A stretch of DNA of 64,000 bases from assembly GCF_023555005.1 (NCBI RefSeq), contig NZ_JAMJPJ010000007.1, positions 1-64,000 of the forward strand, read 5' to 3'. The translations under genes and the position numbers were made by a program. The notes beneath the pieces are model-generated. The model did not search any database, was not told the DNA's origin, and worked only from the letters and a program-made list of their open reading frames with translations. This stretch comes from Halomonas llamarensis. GTDB lineage: Bacteria > Pseudomonadota > Gammaproteobacteria > Pseudomonadales > Halomonadaceae. This document shows, piece by piece, positions 37,707 through 47,818 of this stretch; within the stretch, counting starts at the first letter, position 1, and the number at the start of each line of letters is the position of its first letter.

Positions 37707-38834
37707 TTAACGCGAACGCGGCGGCAAGGGAATCTGGCGCGGCCAACCGCTGGGCATAATGAAAATACGCTGGGTTTGGTCGTGGCTTGGATGGTAAAGC
37801 ATCACCTGCTGCGGCGCGTTGTAGGCGATCACGCGGTCGAGAATCGGTTTGATGACGTCATTTAACGGCTGAAAGCTGGCTAACGGCGGCGGCGCGAGCC
37901 AGTGCGGTTTTTCCAAGCATGCGGCCAGCGTATCGCACGGCAACCCCGCGGCAAGTGCCGACCAATCATGTAAGTAGCACCAAAGGCCGCGCCGATGCGC
38001 CGCCGTTGCGCCTTTAGGGGGCGAAAGCCTCGCGTGCCAAGGGTAAAAAAGGACGCCGGGCAGCGCGAGCTGCGAGCGAATAGGCGGCAGTGGTTCGCCG
38101 GTATCACGCGGTGCGAGCCAGTGCGCCAGCGTTTGCTGTGCAGGCGGTGTGCGCGCGATGGGCAGTTGGTGACGAGCAATATGCTGGCATTTGAGCGCCA
38201 AGCTATCCAACCCGCCCGGCCCGATCCAGCGGCTTAGACTCGCCTCTTCACCCGGTCCATCCGGCAGCCCCAGGTAGAACTTGATTGCCACTTCCAAGTG
38301 AATGGGCGCGGGGTCATCGCGGGTGCGGTAGAGAATATCCAGCTCACCCAGGGTATTGCGCCGCTGGAAAACACGCACGTTGGTCGCCAGCAGACACGTA
38401 TCGGGGGCATGGTCGAGCACGTAGTGCCATAGCCGCTCATGGTAATGCCCCATCCGTGAATGGCGCAGCGCGCGCCAAGGAAGCGCCTCAACGGCCTGAC
38501 GCTGCCGCGTTAGCCAACGGGCAAGCGTAGATGCATTTTCCCACCCAAGCGCTTTTACGCTAGGCCGGCCGGAAATCTCGGGCAGCACTAGAATATCGGG
38601 GGTGTGGAGCAGCCAGGCGATATCCCGCAAAGCAGGGTGTTCCACCTCAGCGGTTACGCTTTCCAGGCAGGCGATATGGCCATGCGACGGCCACTGAGCA
38701 ATCTCGGTTTTCAACAAGACTCCTTCTGTCACATGGCATTGTTTCGTGTCTTCATTGATGGTCAAGGTAACATGTTGACCGTTTGAAAGCGTTAACGCCT
38801 CTGCTTTCAACCGCTTGATGGATTCGTGGTTCAA
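37707..38834 (-). CDS. DUF1853 family protein
   Basis: Up to 375 residues, of the DUF1853 family: LRHSRMGHYHERLWHYVL, LGELDILYRTRDD and IHLEVAIKFYLGLPDG are characteristic. The Asp in ELDILY followed by Glu and Lys in LEVAIKFY resembles the core of PD-(D/E)XK nuclease-like folds, but no activity is established. The true start is uncertain: the ORF opens with TTG at 38834, while TTG 38714 has AAGGAG 5 bases upstream and would give a length closer to other members. The disrupted PhoD-like gene begins 34 bases away on the other strand. Confidence 0.8.
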   Translation of the reverse strand: MNHESIKRLKAEALTLSNGQHVTLTINEDTKQCHVTEGVLLKTEIAQWPSHGHIACLESVTAEVEHPALRDIAWLLHTPDILVLPEISGRPSVKALGWENASTLARWLTRQRQAVEALPWRALRHSRMGHYHERLWHYVLDHAPDTCLLATNVRVFQRRNTLGELDILYRTRDDPAPIHLEVAIKFYLGLPDGPGEEASLSRWIGPGGLDSLALKCQHIARHQLPIARTPPAQQTLAHWLAPRDTGEPLPPIRSQLALPGVLFYPWHARLSPPKGATAAHRRGLWCYLHDWSALAAGLPCDTLAACLEKPHWLAPPPLASFQPLNDVIKPILDRVIAYNAPQQVMLYHPSHDQTQRIFIMPSGWPRQIPLPPRSR

Positions 38835-38868
38835 TCGATTCAGACTGTTCTGGGCAGAAGGAAAAGCT

Positions 38869-40359
38869 ATGCACTCAGCCGCGCCAGAGGCAGCCTGGCT
38901 GCCGGATATTCTCGTTGGCCCGCTGCTGCGGCGTATTACGCCTACCCGCTGGGTGATGCGGCTGGTGGCCTAGCGTAGACTTTCGCTCACGCTGACGTTA
39001 ACCCCGCCGGAAGGCGAGGCGCAGCGCCATCGCCTGAACGCGGCGTCGTCGTGTTTGCCGCTAGGTGAACACGCTTATCTTTATCTGATCGACCTGCCAC
39101 TGTCGCAACCGCTCCCCACGGATACGCCGAGCGCCACCATCAGCTGATGCATGGCTCCTGCCGTAAACCCCACCACGACAGCCCCGATGGCCTCGTGCGC
39201 GCGGATACCTGGCTTGAACAGCAGGGCGGCGCGGCGGCGATCGAGCGCCCGGCATGGCTGCTAATGACCGGCGATCAGGTATACGTGGATGACGTGGCCG
39301 GGCCGATGTTACGCGCGATTCACGCGCTGATTGCCCGGTTAGGCCTCGTGGATGAACATCTTGAAGGGGCGACGGTTGAAAATAGTCAGGCGCTTTATCG
39401 TTCAACTCACACGTATTACCACCGTGAAGCGCTGCTGCCCGATGTGACCAGCAATACCGCCCTGCGTGAGCGCTTTTTCGGTGGAGTAAAAAAGCCGGTG
39501 TTTACCTCAGCTAACGCGCATAATCATCTGATGACGCTAGCAGAAATGTTGGCGATGTACTGTTTGGTCTGGTCGCCAACGCCTTGAGCAGTCGCAGGGA
39601 GCGCTTCCCATGAGCGATTACGATGCCTTGATCAATGACGTGCAGCGCTTTCAAGGCTGGGAGTTCCATGTTCCCGGTACACCTGCGCTGATCGTGCTGG
39701 ATACGCGCACTCGCCGCTGGCGCAGCGAGAGAAGCCCCAATCGCCCCTCGGGTTTAATGGATTGGGAGGCGTTGATAGAAATGCAGCAGGCGCTATTGGT
39801 CGCGCCGAGTGCGGTGATTGTCTCTCCGGCGCCGATGTTTGGGGTGAAGCTGATCGAGGGTGTGCAGAAGATATTCATCTGGCTGGGCAAGCCGCTGGTC
39901 GTGGATGCGGAAAACTGGATGGCCCACCGTGGCGCGGCGAATGTGCTCTTGCACATTTGGCGTCACTCCAAAACGCCGGGCAACTACGTCATTCTCTCGG
40001 GCGATGTCCACTACTCGTTTGCCTATGACATTATCGTCCGCCACCGTCAGCACTCGCCGAGGCTTTGGCAAATCACCTCCAGCGGCGTGAAAGACACCTT
40101 CCCTGATACGCTGTTGGATGTTTTCGACCGGTTGAATCGTTGGCTTTATGCGCCTTTCTCGCCGCTTAACTGGTTCACCAAGCGGCGCAAGCTTGCGGTC
40201 TACCCGCGCGCCCCGGATTGTGCGAAGGCGGGTGAGCGGCTGTGGAATGCCAGCGGCATCGGCTTGGTGACGCTAGACGAGCAGGGTCGCCCAACGGATA
40301 TTCGTCAGCTCGATGCCCGTGGCAAAGATGTGGTGTTTCCTCCGCCGAAAACACGCTGA
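38869..40359 (+). pseudogene. Disrupted PhoD-like metallophosphatase gene
   Basis: Three fragments in order match one metallophosphatase of the PhoD-like family. Fragment 1 starts at ATG 38869 (LPDILVGPLLRRITPTRW), hits an in-frame TAG at 38971 and ends at TGA 39145. Fragment 2 (39147-39587, another frame) carries MHGSCRKPHHDSPDGL and LLMTGDQVYVDDV. Fragment 3 (39610-40359, back in the first frame, which is open upstream of 39610) carries YVILSGDVHYSFAYD and the C terminus. At least one nonsense and two frameshift changes, and probably a deletion between fragments 1 and 2, rule out a working enzyme from one reading frame. Confidence 0.85.
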
Positions 40360-40488
40360 GCGCTACCAGATGCTGGTCGATAGCGCCTAGCTGATGCTTG
40401 AAATAGCGGTTTTACCGACATTGTCACGTGGCTGTCACCATCATGACGCATGCTAAGCGTTGGAGTTTGACGCGAGGTGACGACAGGT

Positions 40489-42268
40489 ATGACCGCTCAG
40501 GAAGCACAGTGGCTAACGCGCATCATCGCCGATGAGGCGCTCGATGTCCTTTTTCAGCCCATCGTGGATACCAGCCAACAGGCGATTTACGGCTACGAGG
40601 CGCTGGTGCGCGGGCCGGCGGCATCGCCGCTGCACTCACCGCTACGGCTATTTGAGGTGGCCACTCAAGCGGGCAAACTGGTGGAGCTGGACATTCTTTG
40701 TCGCCGCTTGGCGATTTACCGCTTCGCCGCGTTGGATTTGCCCGGCTTTCTTTTTCTCAACGTGATGCCGCTGACGATTGTCGAGCGCGACTTCCGCGAG
40801 GGCTTGACGCTTGGTTTTATTAACGATGCAGGCATTCCTGCGGAAAGAGTGGTGATCGAGCTCACCGAGCACGTTCCCATCCATGACTACGCGCTGATGC
40901 GCCAAGCGGTGGATCATTACCGCGACATGGGGTTTCGCGTCGCCCTGGACGATTTGGGGGCGGGTCATTCCAGTTTGCGCCACTGGTCGGAGCTGCGGCC
41001 TGATTTCGTCAAGCTGGATCGCCATTTTATCTCCGGCGTCGACCAAGAACCCGCCAAGCGCGAGTTTTTGCGCTCGATTATTGGGGTCGCGCGTAGCCTT
41101 GATTGCAAGCTGATTGCCGAAGGTGTTGAAACGGCCGCCGAGCATTTGTGCCTGTGGGAGCTCGACCGAGGGCTCTCGCTGTTGCAAGGATTCTACTTTT
41201 CCCGGCCCAAAAGCGAGCCGCCGCTTAAGCTCGCCATGCCGCTGCCGGGTACTGCACCGCTTCAGGCCATCGCCGGGCGCAACGCGCGCACGATCTGTCG
41301 GCAGGTGGCCGACGTGGCGCCTGAGTGTCCGGTACCTAGTCTTGCCGAGCGCTTTCGCCGTCACCCAGAGCTTCGCTGTGTGGCCGTGGTCAAAGAGGGT
41401 AAACCGCTTGCCGTCGTGCGGCGCAGTAGCTTTTTAGCCCTATTTACCAACCCTTTCAGCCACGCCCTGTACGCCAAAACCCGCGTGATGGATGTGGCTG
41501 ATAAACGCATGCTGGTGGCCGAAGCAGAGATGCCGCTGGAGGTACTGAGCCAGCGGCTAACCGATAGCCACGAGATTGAGCAGGAAGATTTTGTGGTAGT
41601 GGCACAAAGCGGTGGTTATTTAGGGATGGGGAATATTGTTGATCTGCTGCGCGAAATAACCGCCATTCAGGTCCGCCAAGCGCGACACGCCAATCCTTTG
41701 ACCGGGCTTCCCGGCAATATTTTGATCAACGATACCCTAAACGACTATCTCAGTGCCGGTGAGGGCTTTGCCGCGGCTTACGTGGATCTGGATAACTTTA
41801 AAGCCTTTAACGATGTTTATGGTTATGCACGCGGCGATCACGTGATTATCTCGGTTTGCCCGGCTGTTGCAGGTTCAAGTGGAGAGTGCCGGTGGTTTTA
41901 CTGGCCATATCGGCGGCGATGATTTTATGTTGCTACTGCCGCTTGCTCACTGGGAGAGCGTGACGCGCCAGATTTTAGCGCATGTCGAAGCCATCGCACC
42001 GGGCTTTTACGAGGCGGCGGATCGTGAGCAGGGCGGCATCAAGATCGAAAATCGCCAAGGCGTGGTGAGCTTTTTCCCCTTTTTCAGCGTCTCGGTGGCG
42101 GTCAAGCCGGTAGCCGTCGGTGCCGACTTAAAAGCGTTGGATATCGCCAGCGATCTGTCGGAGTTAAAGCATCAGGCAAAGAAAATCGCTGGCAACAGTC
42201 TTTTCGTTGAGCGGCGTGACAGTTGTGCTGTGCCACGGCAAAGCGAGGGTCGTCACGCGGCGTATTGA
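40489..42268 (+). pseudogene. EAL-GGDEF c-di-GMP protein gene with a one-base frameshift
   Basis: Reads as a 592-residue protein if one C is removed from the CCC at ~41858-41860. The N-terminal EAL domain is complete (YEALVRG near residue 36, ELTEH, DDLGAGHSSL, KLDRHF, AEGVETA), consistent with phosphodiesterase activity. A CBS-like middle (AVVKEGKPLAVVRRSSF) and a C-terminal GGDEF domain with GGDDF follow; the GGDEF half is cut by the frameshift after SVC. As written, translation ends at 41922 with a foreign tail. Start ATG 40489 is preferred to GTG 40477. A sequencing error in the C run is possible. Confidence 0.82.
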
Positions 42269-42412
42269 GAAATAGTATCGCACTATTGATGCAAAGCATA
42301 TGCAACTATAGCTTGATTCGAGTCAACACAACAAAATGAAAAACCCCCATACTGCTGAAAAAGTGTGACCTGCGACATGCTGACTCACTCGCAGCATCAA
42401 AAGGGGTAAGGG

Positions 42413-44356
42413 ATGGAACGTTATTTAAATCGAACGCCTATGTGGGCAAAATTTGCGATTGTCATGGTGCTTCCAATGCTGGCGCTGATATGGCTTGCCA
42501 TGGAAGGTGTGCTCGAACGTCAGTCGGCGTTACGCGAGCTTAACCGCCTTTATGCGATGACGGAACTTGCCCAGCGCGCCAGTGACTGGGTGCATCAAAT
42601 CCAGCTGGAACGCGGCATGACGGCGGGTTTTCTCGGTAGTGAAGGCAACTCGTTTGGTTCAAAGCTCGACCAGCAACGCCCAAATGTAGATGCCGCGGCG
42701 CAGGCATTTCATGAGCAGCGCACCGACTTAAGCGATAACGTGCTTAGCGATACCGCACGTGAAGAGCTAGCTCAGTTAAACCGACTGTGGGAGCGTACGG
42801 CGCGGATTCGTAATGAAGTCGACAATCTCGATATCGCCACGAGCGACGTGCTTAGCCACTACACTGGTATCAATAGTCAATTGATGTCGTTCGTGGGCGC
42901 GTTGGTAACGTTCACACGTGAAGGTGAGATTAGTCGTCAACTTGCCGCTTATTACAATCTGTTAGCAGCCAAAGATCTTGCGGGTATCGAACGTGCGATG
43001 TTGTCGAGTGCCTTCGGTGCCGACGGTATGTCAAATGATATGCTGCGACGCTTTTTAGAACTTATTGGTGAAGAGCGCGCTTTCCTGACCAGTTTTCGCA
43101 CGTTTTCTACCCCAGAGGTGAAGCAGCAGCTTAAACGCGCGCTTTCTGGCCCAGATATCGAGCGCCTATTCGAACGTCGAGAGCTGGCTATCAGTCAGTT
43201 CGATACCGGCGGCTACAACGTTGATCCCGAAGAGTGGTTCGAATGGCAGACGGTCAAAATTGGTCGCTTAAAAGCGCTGGAGGATGACGCTTCCACCGCA
43301 ATCATCACCGCCACTGCTGAGCTACGCAGCAGCGTTCGGTTGGCGCTGTGGCGTTATATCACGCTATCGATATTGACCAGTGTGGTGGCAATTATCGCCG
43401 CAGTGTTGATGGTGCGGGCGACCACGCGGCCATTGAACCGAGCACTGCAGAGCATTGCCACACGAGGCAATAACTTAACTCAGCGCTTAGAGGTGAAAGG
43501 GTCTGACGAGTTCGCAAAACTCTACCGCGCCTTTAACGACGCCTCTGCTGATACCGAAAGGTTAGTGGCTGAGGTGAAGCGTAATGCACAATCTGTTGAG
43601 GTGGCTAGCGGTGAAATTGCCCAAGGTAACCAAAATTTAGCCCAGCGCACCGAAGAACAGTCGGCATCATTAGTGCAAACGGCCTCAAGCCTGGAAGAAA
43701 TGATGGTCACCGTGCGTCAGAGTGCCGATAACGCCCACGAAGCGCAGCGCATGACCCACGATGTGGCTCACGAAGCACAATCGGCAGTGAATTTGGCCGC
43801 TAGTGCGCAAGATGCTGTGCAGCAGATTCGCCAGGCGAACGACCAAGTCACCACGATTATCACCGCGATTGATAACATCGCCTTTCAAACCAATCTGTTG
43901 GCACTCAATGCCTCGGTGGAAGCCGCCCGCGCTGGGGAGCATGGCCGGGGCTTTGCGGTTGTGGCGGCTGAAGTGCGCAAATTGGCAAGCCGCAGTGCCG
44001 AAGAAGCCAATCAAATTCGCCAGTTGATCGACAATAACGTGGAAAAAATCAGTGAGGGGGAGTCGCTGGTTAACTCAACAAGCGATACGTTGGGGACCAT
44101 TGCTCAGCGCGTGCAGAAAGTCGCGAACTTGGTAGGTGAGATGACGTCCGCGACGACCGAGCAGTCCTCCGGTATTGAGGAAATCAATCGCGCTATGGTA
44201 GAGCTTGAAGAAGTGACACAGCAAAATGCGGCGCTGGTAGAAGAAGTCGCGGCGGCGAGCCGTTCGCTCGACGAGCAAGCCGAGGATATGGCCGAGATGA
44301 TCGGGAAATACCAAGTAGGTGAGGCCAGCGATCCGTCTCGGCTACTTTCTGCCTAA
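42413..44356 (+). CDS. Methyl-accepting chemotaxis protein with NIT sensor domain
   Basis: A 647-residue chemoreceptor: TM1 at ~13-30, periplasmic all-helical NIT (nitrate/nitrite-sensing) domain ~45-305 recognised from [19 protein letters not shown]2 at ~313-333, HAMP ~334-385 and a methyl-accepting signalling domain with the hairpin tip near residue 490 ([20 protein letters not shown]). No C-terminal CheR-docking pentapeptide is seen. It is intact, unlike the genes on both sides. Confidence 0.93.
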   Translation: MERYLNRTPMWAKFAIVMVLPMLALIWLAMEGVLERQSALRELNRLYAMTELAQRASDWVHQIQLERGMTAGFLGSEGNSFGSKLDQQRPNVDAAAQAFHEQRTDLSDNVLSDTAREELAQLNRLWERTARIRNEVDNLDIATSDVLSHYTGINSQLMSFVGALVTFTREGEISRQLAAYYNLLAAKDLAGIERAMLSSAFGADGMSNDMLRRFLELIGEERAFLTSFRTFSTPEVKQQLKRALSGPDIERLFERRELAISQFDTGGYNVDPEEWFEWQTVKIGRLKALEDDASTAIITATAELRSSVRLALWRYITLSILTSVVAIIAAVLMVRATTRPLNRALQSIATRGNNLTQRLEVKGSDEFAKLYRAFNDASADTERLVAEVKRNAQSVEVASGEIAQGNQNLAQRTEEQSASLVQTASSLEEMMVTVRQSADNAHEAQRMTHDVAHEAQSAVNLAASAQDAVQQIRQANDQVTTIITAIDNIAFQTNLLALNASVEAARAGEHGRGFAVVAAEVRKLASRSAEEANQIRQLIDNNVEKISEGESLVNSTSDTLGTIAQRVQKVANLVGEMTSATTEQSSGIEEINRAMVELEEVTQQNAALVEEVAAASRSLDEQAEDMAEMIGKYQVGEASDPSRLLSA

Positions 44357-44387
44357 CGCTTTTTGTAAGCACATGAGGCATGATGTT

Positions 44388-44420
44388 GAGGGCGCCGTTT
44401 GGCGCTCTTCTTGTTTTGGG
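44388..44420 (+). terminator. Terminator of the chemoreceptor gene
   Basis: GAGGGCGCC-GTTT-GGCGCTC followed by TTCTTGTTTT. The 228-base gap 44357-44584 holds this hairpin and nothing else I can identify. Confidence 0.6.
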
Positions 44421-44584
44421 GTGTGACGCAAGTGGGGCAACGAGCGATTGACGTGCATCAATAATTTGAAAGGCAGCGTGATGAAAACGTCTTAGTTGCC
44501 TCTTTTCTTATGCAGGGTCCGCTATGATTCTCTTTTATACGCTGCAAAACGGGGCTAAGGCTGACGAGTTTCAGGAGTAACGCA

Positions 44585-45919
44585 ATGAGTACCCCTTCTC
44601 AGCACGATAATAATGCCAATGACATGACCAATAAAAAAGCCACAGATGACTTGCTGAGCCTGCGGTTTGAGCAGTTCTATATCGCTGTTGAGCAGAGCCC
44701 GGTGGCAACGGCCATTACCAATGCCGATGGCTGTATCGAGTTTGTTAATCAGTGATTTTTGGACATTACTGGCTATTCCCGCGACGAGCTGCTGGGCAAA
44801 ACGCCGGCACTGATTCAATCCGGTATGACGCCTTATCACGTTTACAATGATATGTGGGCAACACTGCTCGCCGGTAACGTCTGGAAAGGAGAGATTTTAA
44901 ATCGGCGCAAAAATGGCGAGCTTTACTGGGAGGCGCAAACCATTACGCCGGTAAAAGGCGTCGAAGGCGAGATTCTTAATTTTGTCGCGGTGAAAGAAGA
45001 CATTACCCACCGTCATCAGCAAGAAAACGAATTGCGCTTGATGGCAGCTGCCTTTGAAACCGGGCAAGCGACTGTGATCACCGATGCCAATATGGTCATT
45101 GAGCGGGTTAATCAGGCGTTTACCGATATTACCGGCTACCCTAGTCAGGAAGTCATTGGGAAAACGCCACGGCTTTTTAAGTCCGGGCGCCACGATAAAG
45201 CATTTTACCAACGGATGTGGGAAACCTTGCGCGACACAGGCCACTGGCAAGGCGAAATATGGAACCTTAATAAATGGGGTGATATTTACCCGTTATGGCA
45301 GTCCATTACCGCCGTGAACGATGCCGATGGTGAAGTGCGCCACTTTGTTTCGGTCTTTCACGATATTGCCGAGCGTAAACGTATTGAGCACGAACTTGAG
45401 AACCAGGCAACACGCGACCACTTAACCGGCGCGTATAACCGCCGCGCCTTTGATACATCGCTAAGCCAGTGCGTCAGCGATGCCCTCCATGCTCACCAGC
45501 CGTTTGTGCTGTTAATGTTTGATATTGATCATTTCAAAAAGGTTAACGACAATTACGGTCACGATGTCGGCGATGAGATCCTGCAGCAATTGGCGGTGTG
45601 TATAAAAGGTTGCTTGCGCGATAGCGATATTTTGGCGCGCTGGGGCGGTGAGGAATTTGCCATTTTGCTGCGCAGTACCCAGCAATCAGGCGGTGAAACC
45701 TTTGCCGAGCGCATTTGTCAGCGCGTGCGCAGACGTGTGTTTTCAGGTCAGCGCATCACGATCAGTATTGGTGTAGGAGAATACCGTCTCGGCGAAACCC
45801 AAGACATGTTGACCAGCCGCGTGGACCAAGCCCTTTACGCCGCTAAACATCAAGGCCGCGATACCGTGATGGCGTGCGCGCAGGCCGAAGCCGATAACGT
45901 AGAAGAAGATGTACGATGA
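44585..45919 (+). pseudogene. PAS-PAS-GGDEF diguanylate cyclase gene interrupted by an in-frame TGA
   Basis: The ATG at 44585 has CAGGAG upstream and opens a frame that continues, apart from one TGA at 44753-44755 (codon 57), to 45919. The stop falls inside the first PAS domain between FVNQ and FLDITGYSRDELLGK, where PAS proteins have any residue. A second PAS (~residues 165-270) and a GGDEF domain with active GGEEF (~354-358) follow. Read through, it would be a 444-residue diguanylate cyclase. CGA to TGA is the simplest explanation. Re-initiation downstream (TTG 44759) would give a truncated PAS. Confidence 0.82.
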
Positions 45920-45971
45920 TTGGCGCATTTCCCGTGCCGCGTGAGCCAACACAACACAGGAACCGATACGG

Positions 45972-47708
45972 ATGTGCCAACTGATACCGCAGAGCCATTA
46001 TACGGCGACGCTGAAATCGACGGCGGGAGACCTGACGGAAGCGGTTTTCCGCCAAGCGAACGAGGCGATCATCCTTACCGACGCCGGTAACCGGGTCACT
46101 CATATCAACCCTGCTTTTAGCGAGCTAACCGGCTTTAACCTGAAAGACGTGGCGGGCAAAACGCCAGAAGCCTTTAGTATCTTCCCGCTTGACGATACCC
46201 AGACCACTCGGTTTATGCGTGAAGAGTTGAGGCTACGCGATCGCAGCAAAAGCCAAGTGAGCTACCAAAGCCACGATGGTCAGTTCTATCCGGGCATGAT
46301 GTCGATCAATCGTGTGCGCGACGTATACGGTGAGGTCTGCCACCACGTGATTGTGTTGGCAGACCTTTCCGCGATCCCCACCCATGCACGCCACTTAAGC
46401 CGTGAGGTTTATTTTGACGCGCTGACGGGCTTGCCTAATCTGCACCTTTTGACTCAGTTGATTCAAGAGTCGATGCAGCATGCTGAGAAGTGTGAGAGCA
46501 CACTGGCGGTATGCTCGTTGGATATCGACTTTTTCAAAAAAGTTAACGACCAACTCAGCCCGCAAGTGGGCGATGTGCTGCTGTCGACATTTTCCCAGCG
46601 TATTAGCCATCTGCTGTTTGGCGATGACGTGCTCGCGCGTGTCGGTGGGGATGAGTTTGTCTTGCTGCTGCATCACGGTGTGGATGAGACGTTTTTCGAC
46701 AAGCTTTTAGCTTCCATTCGTAAGCCACTGATGATTGAGGGGCAGGGCATACATTTAACGGCAAGTCTGAGGGTAACGTTTTACCCACAGGATGCCGTTC
46801 AGGGTGACGTGTTACTGCGCCATGCCAACCAAGCGATGTACCGGGCGAAGCAGCTTGGCCGCGATACCTTCCACATGTTTGATCCTGACCACGACCGTTT
46901 GCTACAAGTACGCCACGAGCAACGCCAGCGCTTTATTGCTGCACTGGATAATAACGAGCTGTGCCTGCATTATCAGCCGCAGGTGGATATGCGTAGTGGA
47001 GAAGTCGTGGGGGTTGAGGCGCTGGTTCGCTGGCAGCACCCCGAGCAGGGCTTGCTTCCTCCGGCGCAGTTTTTGCCGGTGATTGACGCGACCTTGCTGG
47101 AAATAGACTTGGGCGAATGGGTGTTAGACGCTGCCATGCGCCAGCTAACGCGGTGGGCTAAAAACGGTATCGCCTTGCCGGTTAACGTTAATATTAGCCC
47201 GACTCATTTGCTGGTGAGTGATTTTAGTCAGCGCTTAGCCGCGCTGCTCTCTCGCTACCCCCATGTGCCGCCTTCCATGCTCAAACTTGAAGTATTGGAG
47301 AGCGCGGCGATGCACGATACCCAGGCGGCGCTTGAAACCATGGCCGAATGTCAGCGTCTTGGGGTGAATTTTGCCATCGATGATTTTGGCACCGGGTTTT
47401 CGTCGTTGACCCATCTGCGTCAGCTGCCGGTGAATTTGATTAAGATTGATCAGAGCTTTGTACGCGATATGTTAAGCGACCAAGATGACATGGCCATTGT
47501 CGAGAGCGTCATTTATATGGCGAATCGTTTTAATCGCCCGATGCTGGCGGAGGGCGTCGAGACGCTCGCCCATGCCAAAGCGCTGATAGCACTGGGCTGC
47601 GAGCTAGCGCAAGGTTATGGCATCGCGAGACCCATGCCGGCTGAGGCGCTGCCGATGTGGCTGACGCATTGGCCAACGCGTAAAGATTGGAATGCGCTAA
47701 CGTATTAG
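45972..47708 (+). CDS. PAS-GGDEF-EAL c-di-GMP turnover protein
   Basis: A 578-residue protein: PAS domain ~20-125 (ANEAIILTDAGNRVTHINPAF), GGDEF domain ~135-300 with RVGGDEFVLLL (near 223) and EAL domain ~315-560 with VEALVRWQHP (near 348), LEVLES, DDFGTGFSSL and KIDQSF. Both catalytic motifs are intact, so it could make or degrade c-di-GMP. No membrane segment. It starts 52 bases after the interrupted PAS-GGDEF gene with AGGAA upstream, perhaps in one transcript. Confidence 0.92.
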   Translation: MCQLIPQSHYTATLKSTAGDLTEAVFRQANEAIILTDAGNRVTHINPAFSELTGFNLKDVAGKTPEAFSIFPLDDTQTTRFMREELRLRDRSKSQVSYQSHDGQFYPGMMSINRVRDVYGEVCHHVIVLADLSAIPTHARHLSREVYFDALTGLPNLHLLTQLIQESMQHAEKCESTLAVCSLDIDFFKKVNDQLSPQVGDVLLSTFSQRISHLLFGDDVLARVGGDEFVLLLHHGVDETFFDKLLASIRKPLMIEGQGIHLTASLRVTFYPQDAVQGDVLLRHANQAMYRAKQLGRDTFHMFDPDHDRLLQVRHEQRQRFIAALDNNELCLHYQPQVDMRSGEVVGVEALVRWQHPEQGLLPPAQFLPVIDATLLEIDLGEWVLDAAMRQLTRWAKNGIALPVNVNISPTHLLVSDFSQRLAALLSRYPHVPPSMLKLEVLESAAMHDTQAALETMAECQRLGVNFAIDDFGTGFSSLTHLRQLPVNLIKIDQSFVRDMLSDQDDMAIVESVIYMANRFNRPMLAEGVETLAHAKALIALGCELAQGYGIARPMPAEALPMWLTHWPTRKDWNALTY

Positions 47709-47764
47709 CGGTGAGCAAAACAGAGGCGAACAAATCAGAAGTGGTAAGCAAAACAGAGGCCTAA

Positions 47765-47802
47765 AAAAACGGGACGTAGCACCTTATGTGCCACGCCCCA
47801 TT
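47765..47802 (-). terminator. Terminator of the HExxH protein gene
   Basis: In the minus-strand RNA GGGGCGUGGCAC and GGUGCUACGUCCC pair (two G-U pairs) around AUAA and are followed by seven U. It lies 16 bases after the stop at 47819 and also sits at the end of the convergent PAS-GGDEF-EAL gene. Confidence 0.75.
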
Positions 47803-47818
47803 TTTGTGTTAACGCTCG

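Noticed and set aside
44500-44584. Possible c-di-GMP riboswitch before the PAS-GGDEF gene (GCAAA and GGGGCTAAGG segments)
   Set aside because: The GEMM core (paired GGGCAAACC and GACGCAAAGCC blocks with tetraloop) cannot be assembled. A covariance-model search would be decisive.
44753-44755. TGA as a selenocysteine codon, suggested by selD in the window
   Set aside because: PAS domains have no selenocysteine precedent, no SECIS-like hairpin follows, and selA/selB are not seen. A nonsense mutation is simpler.
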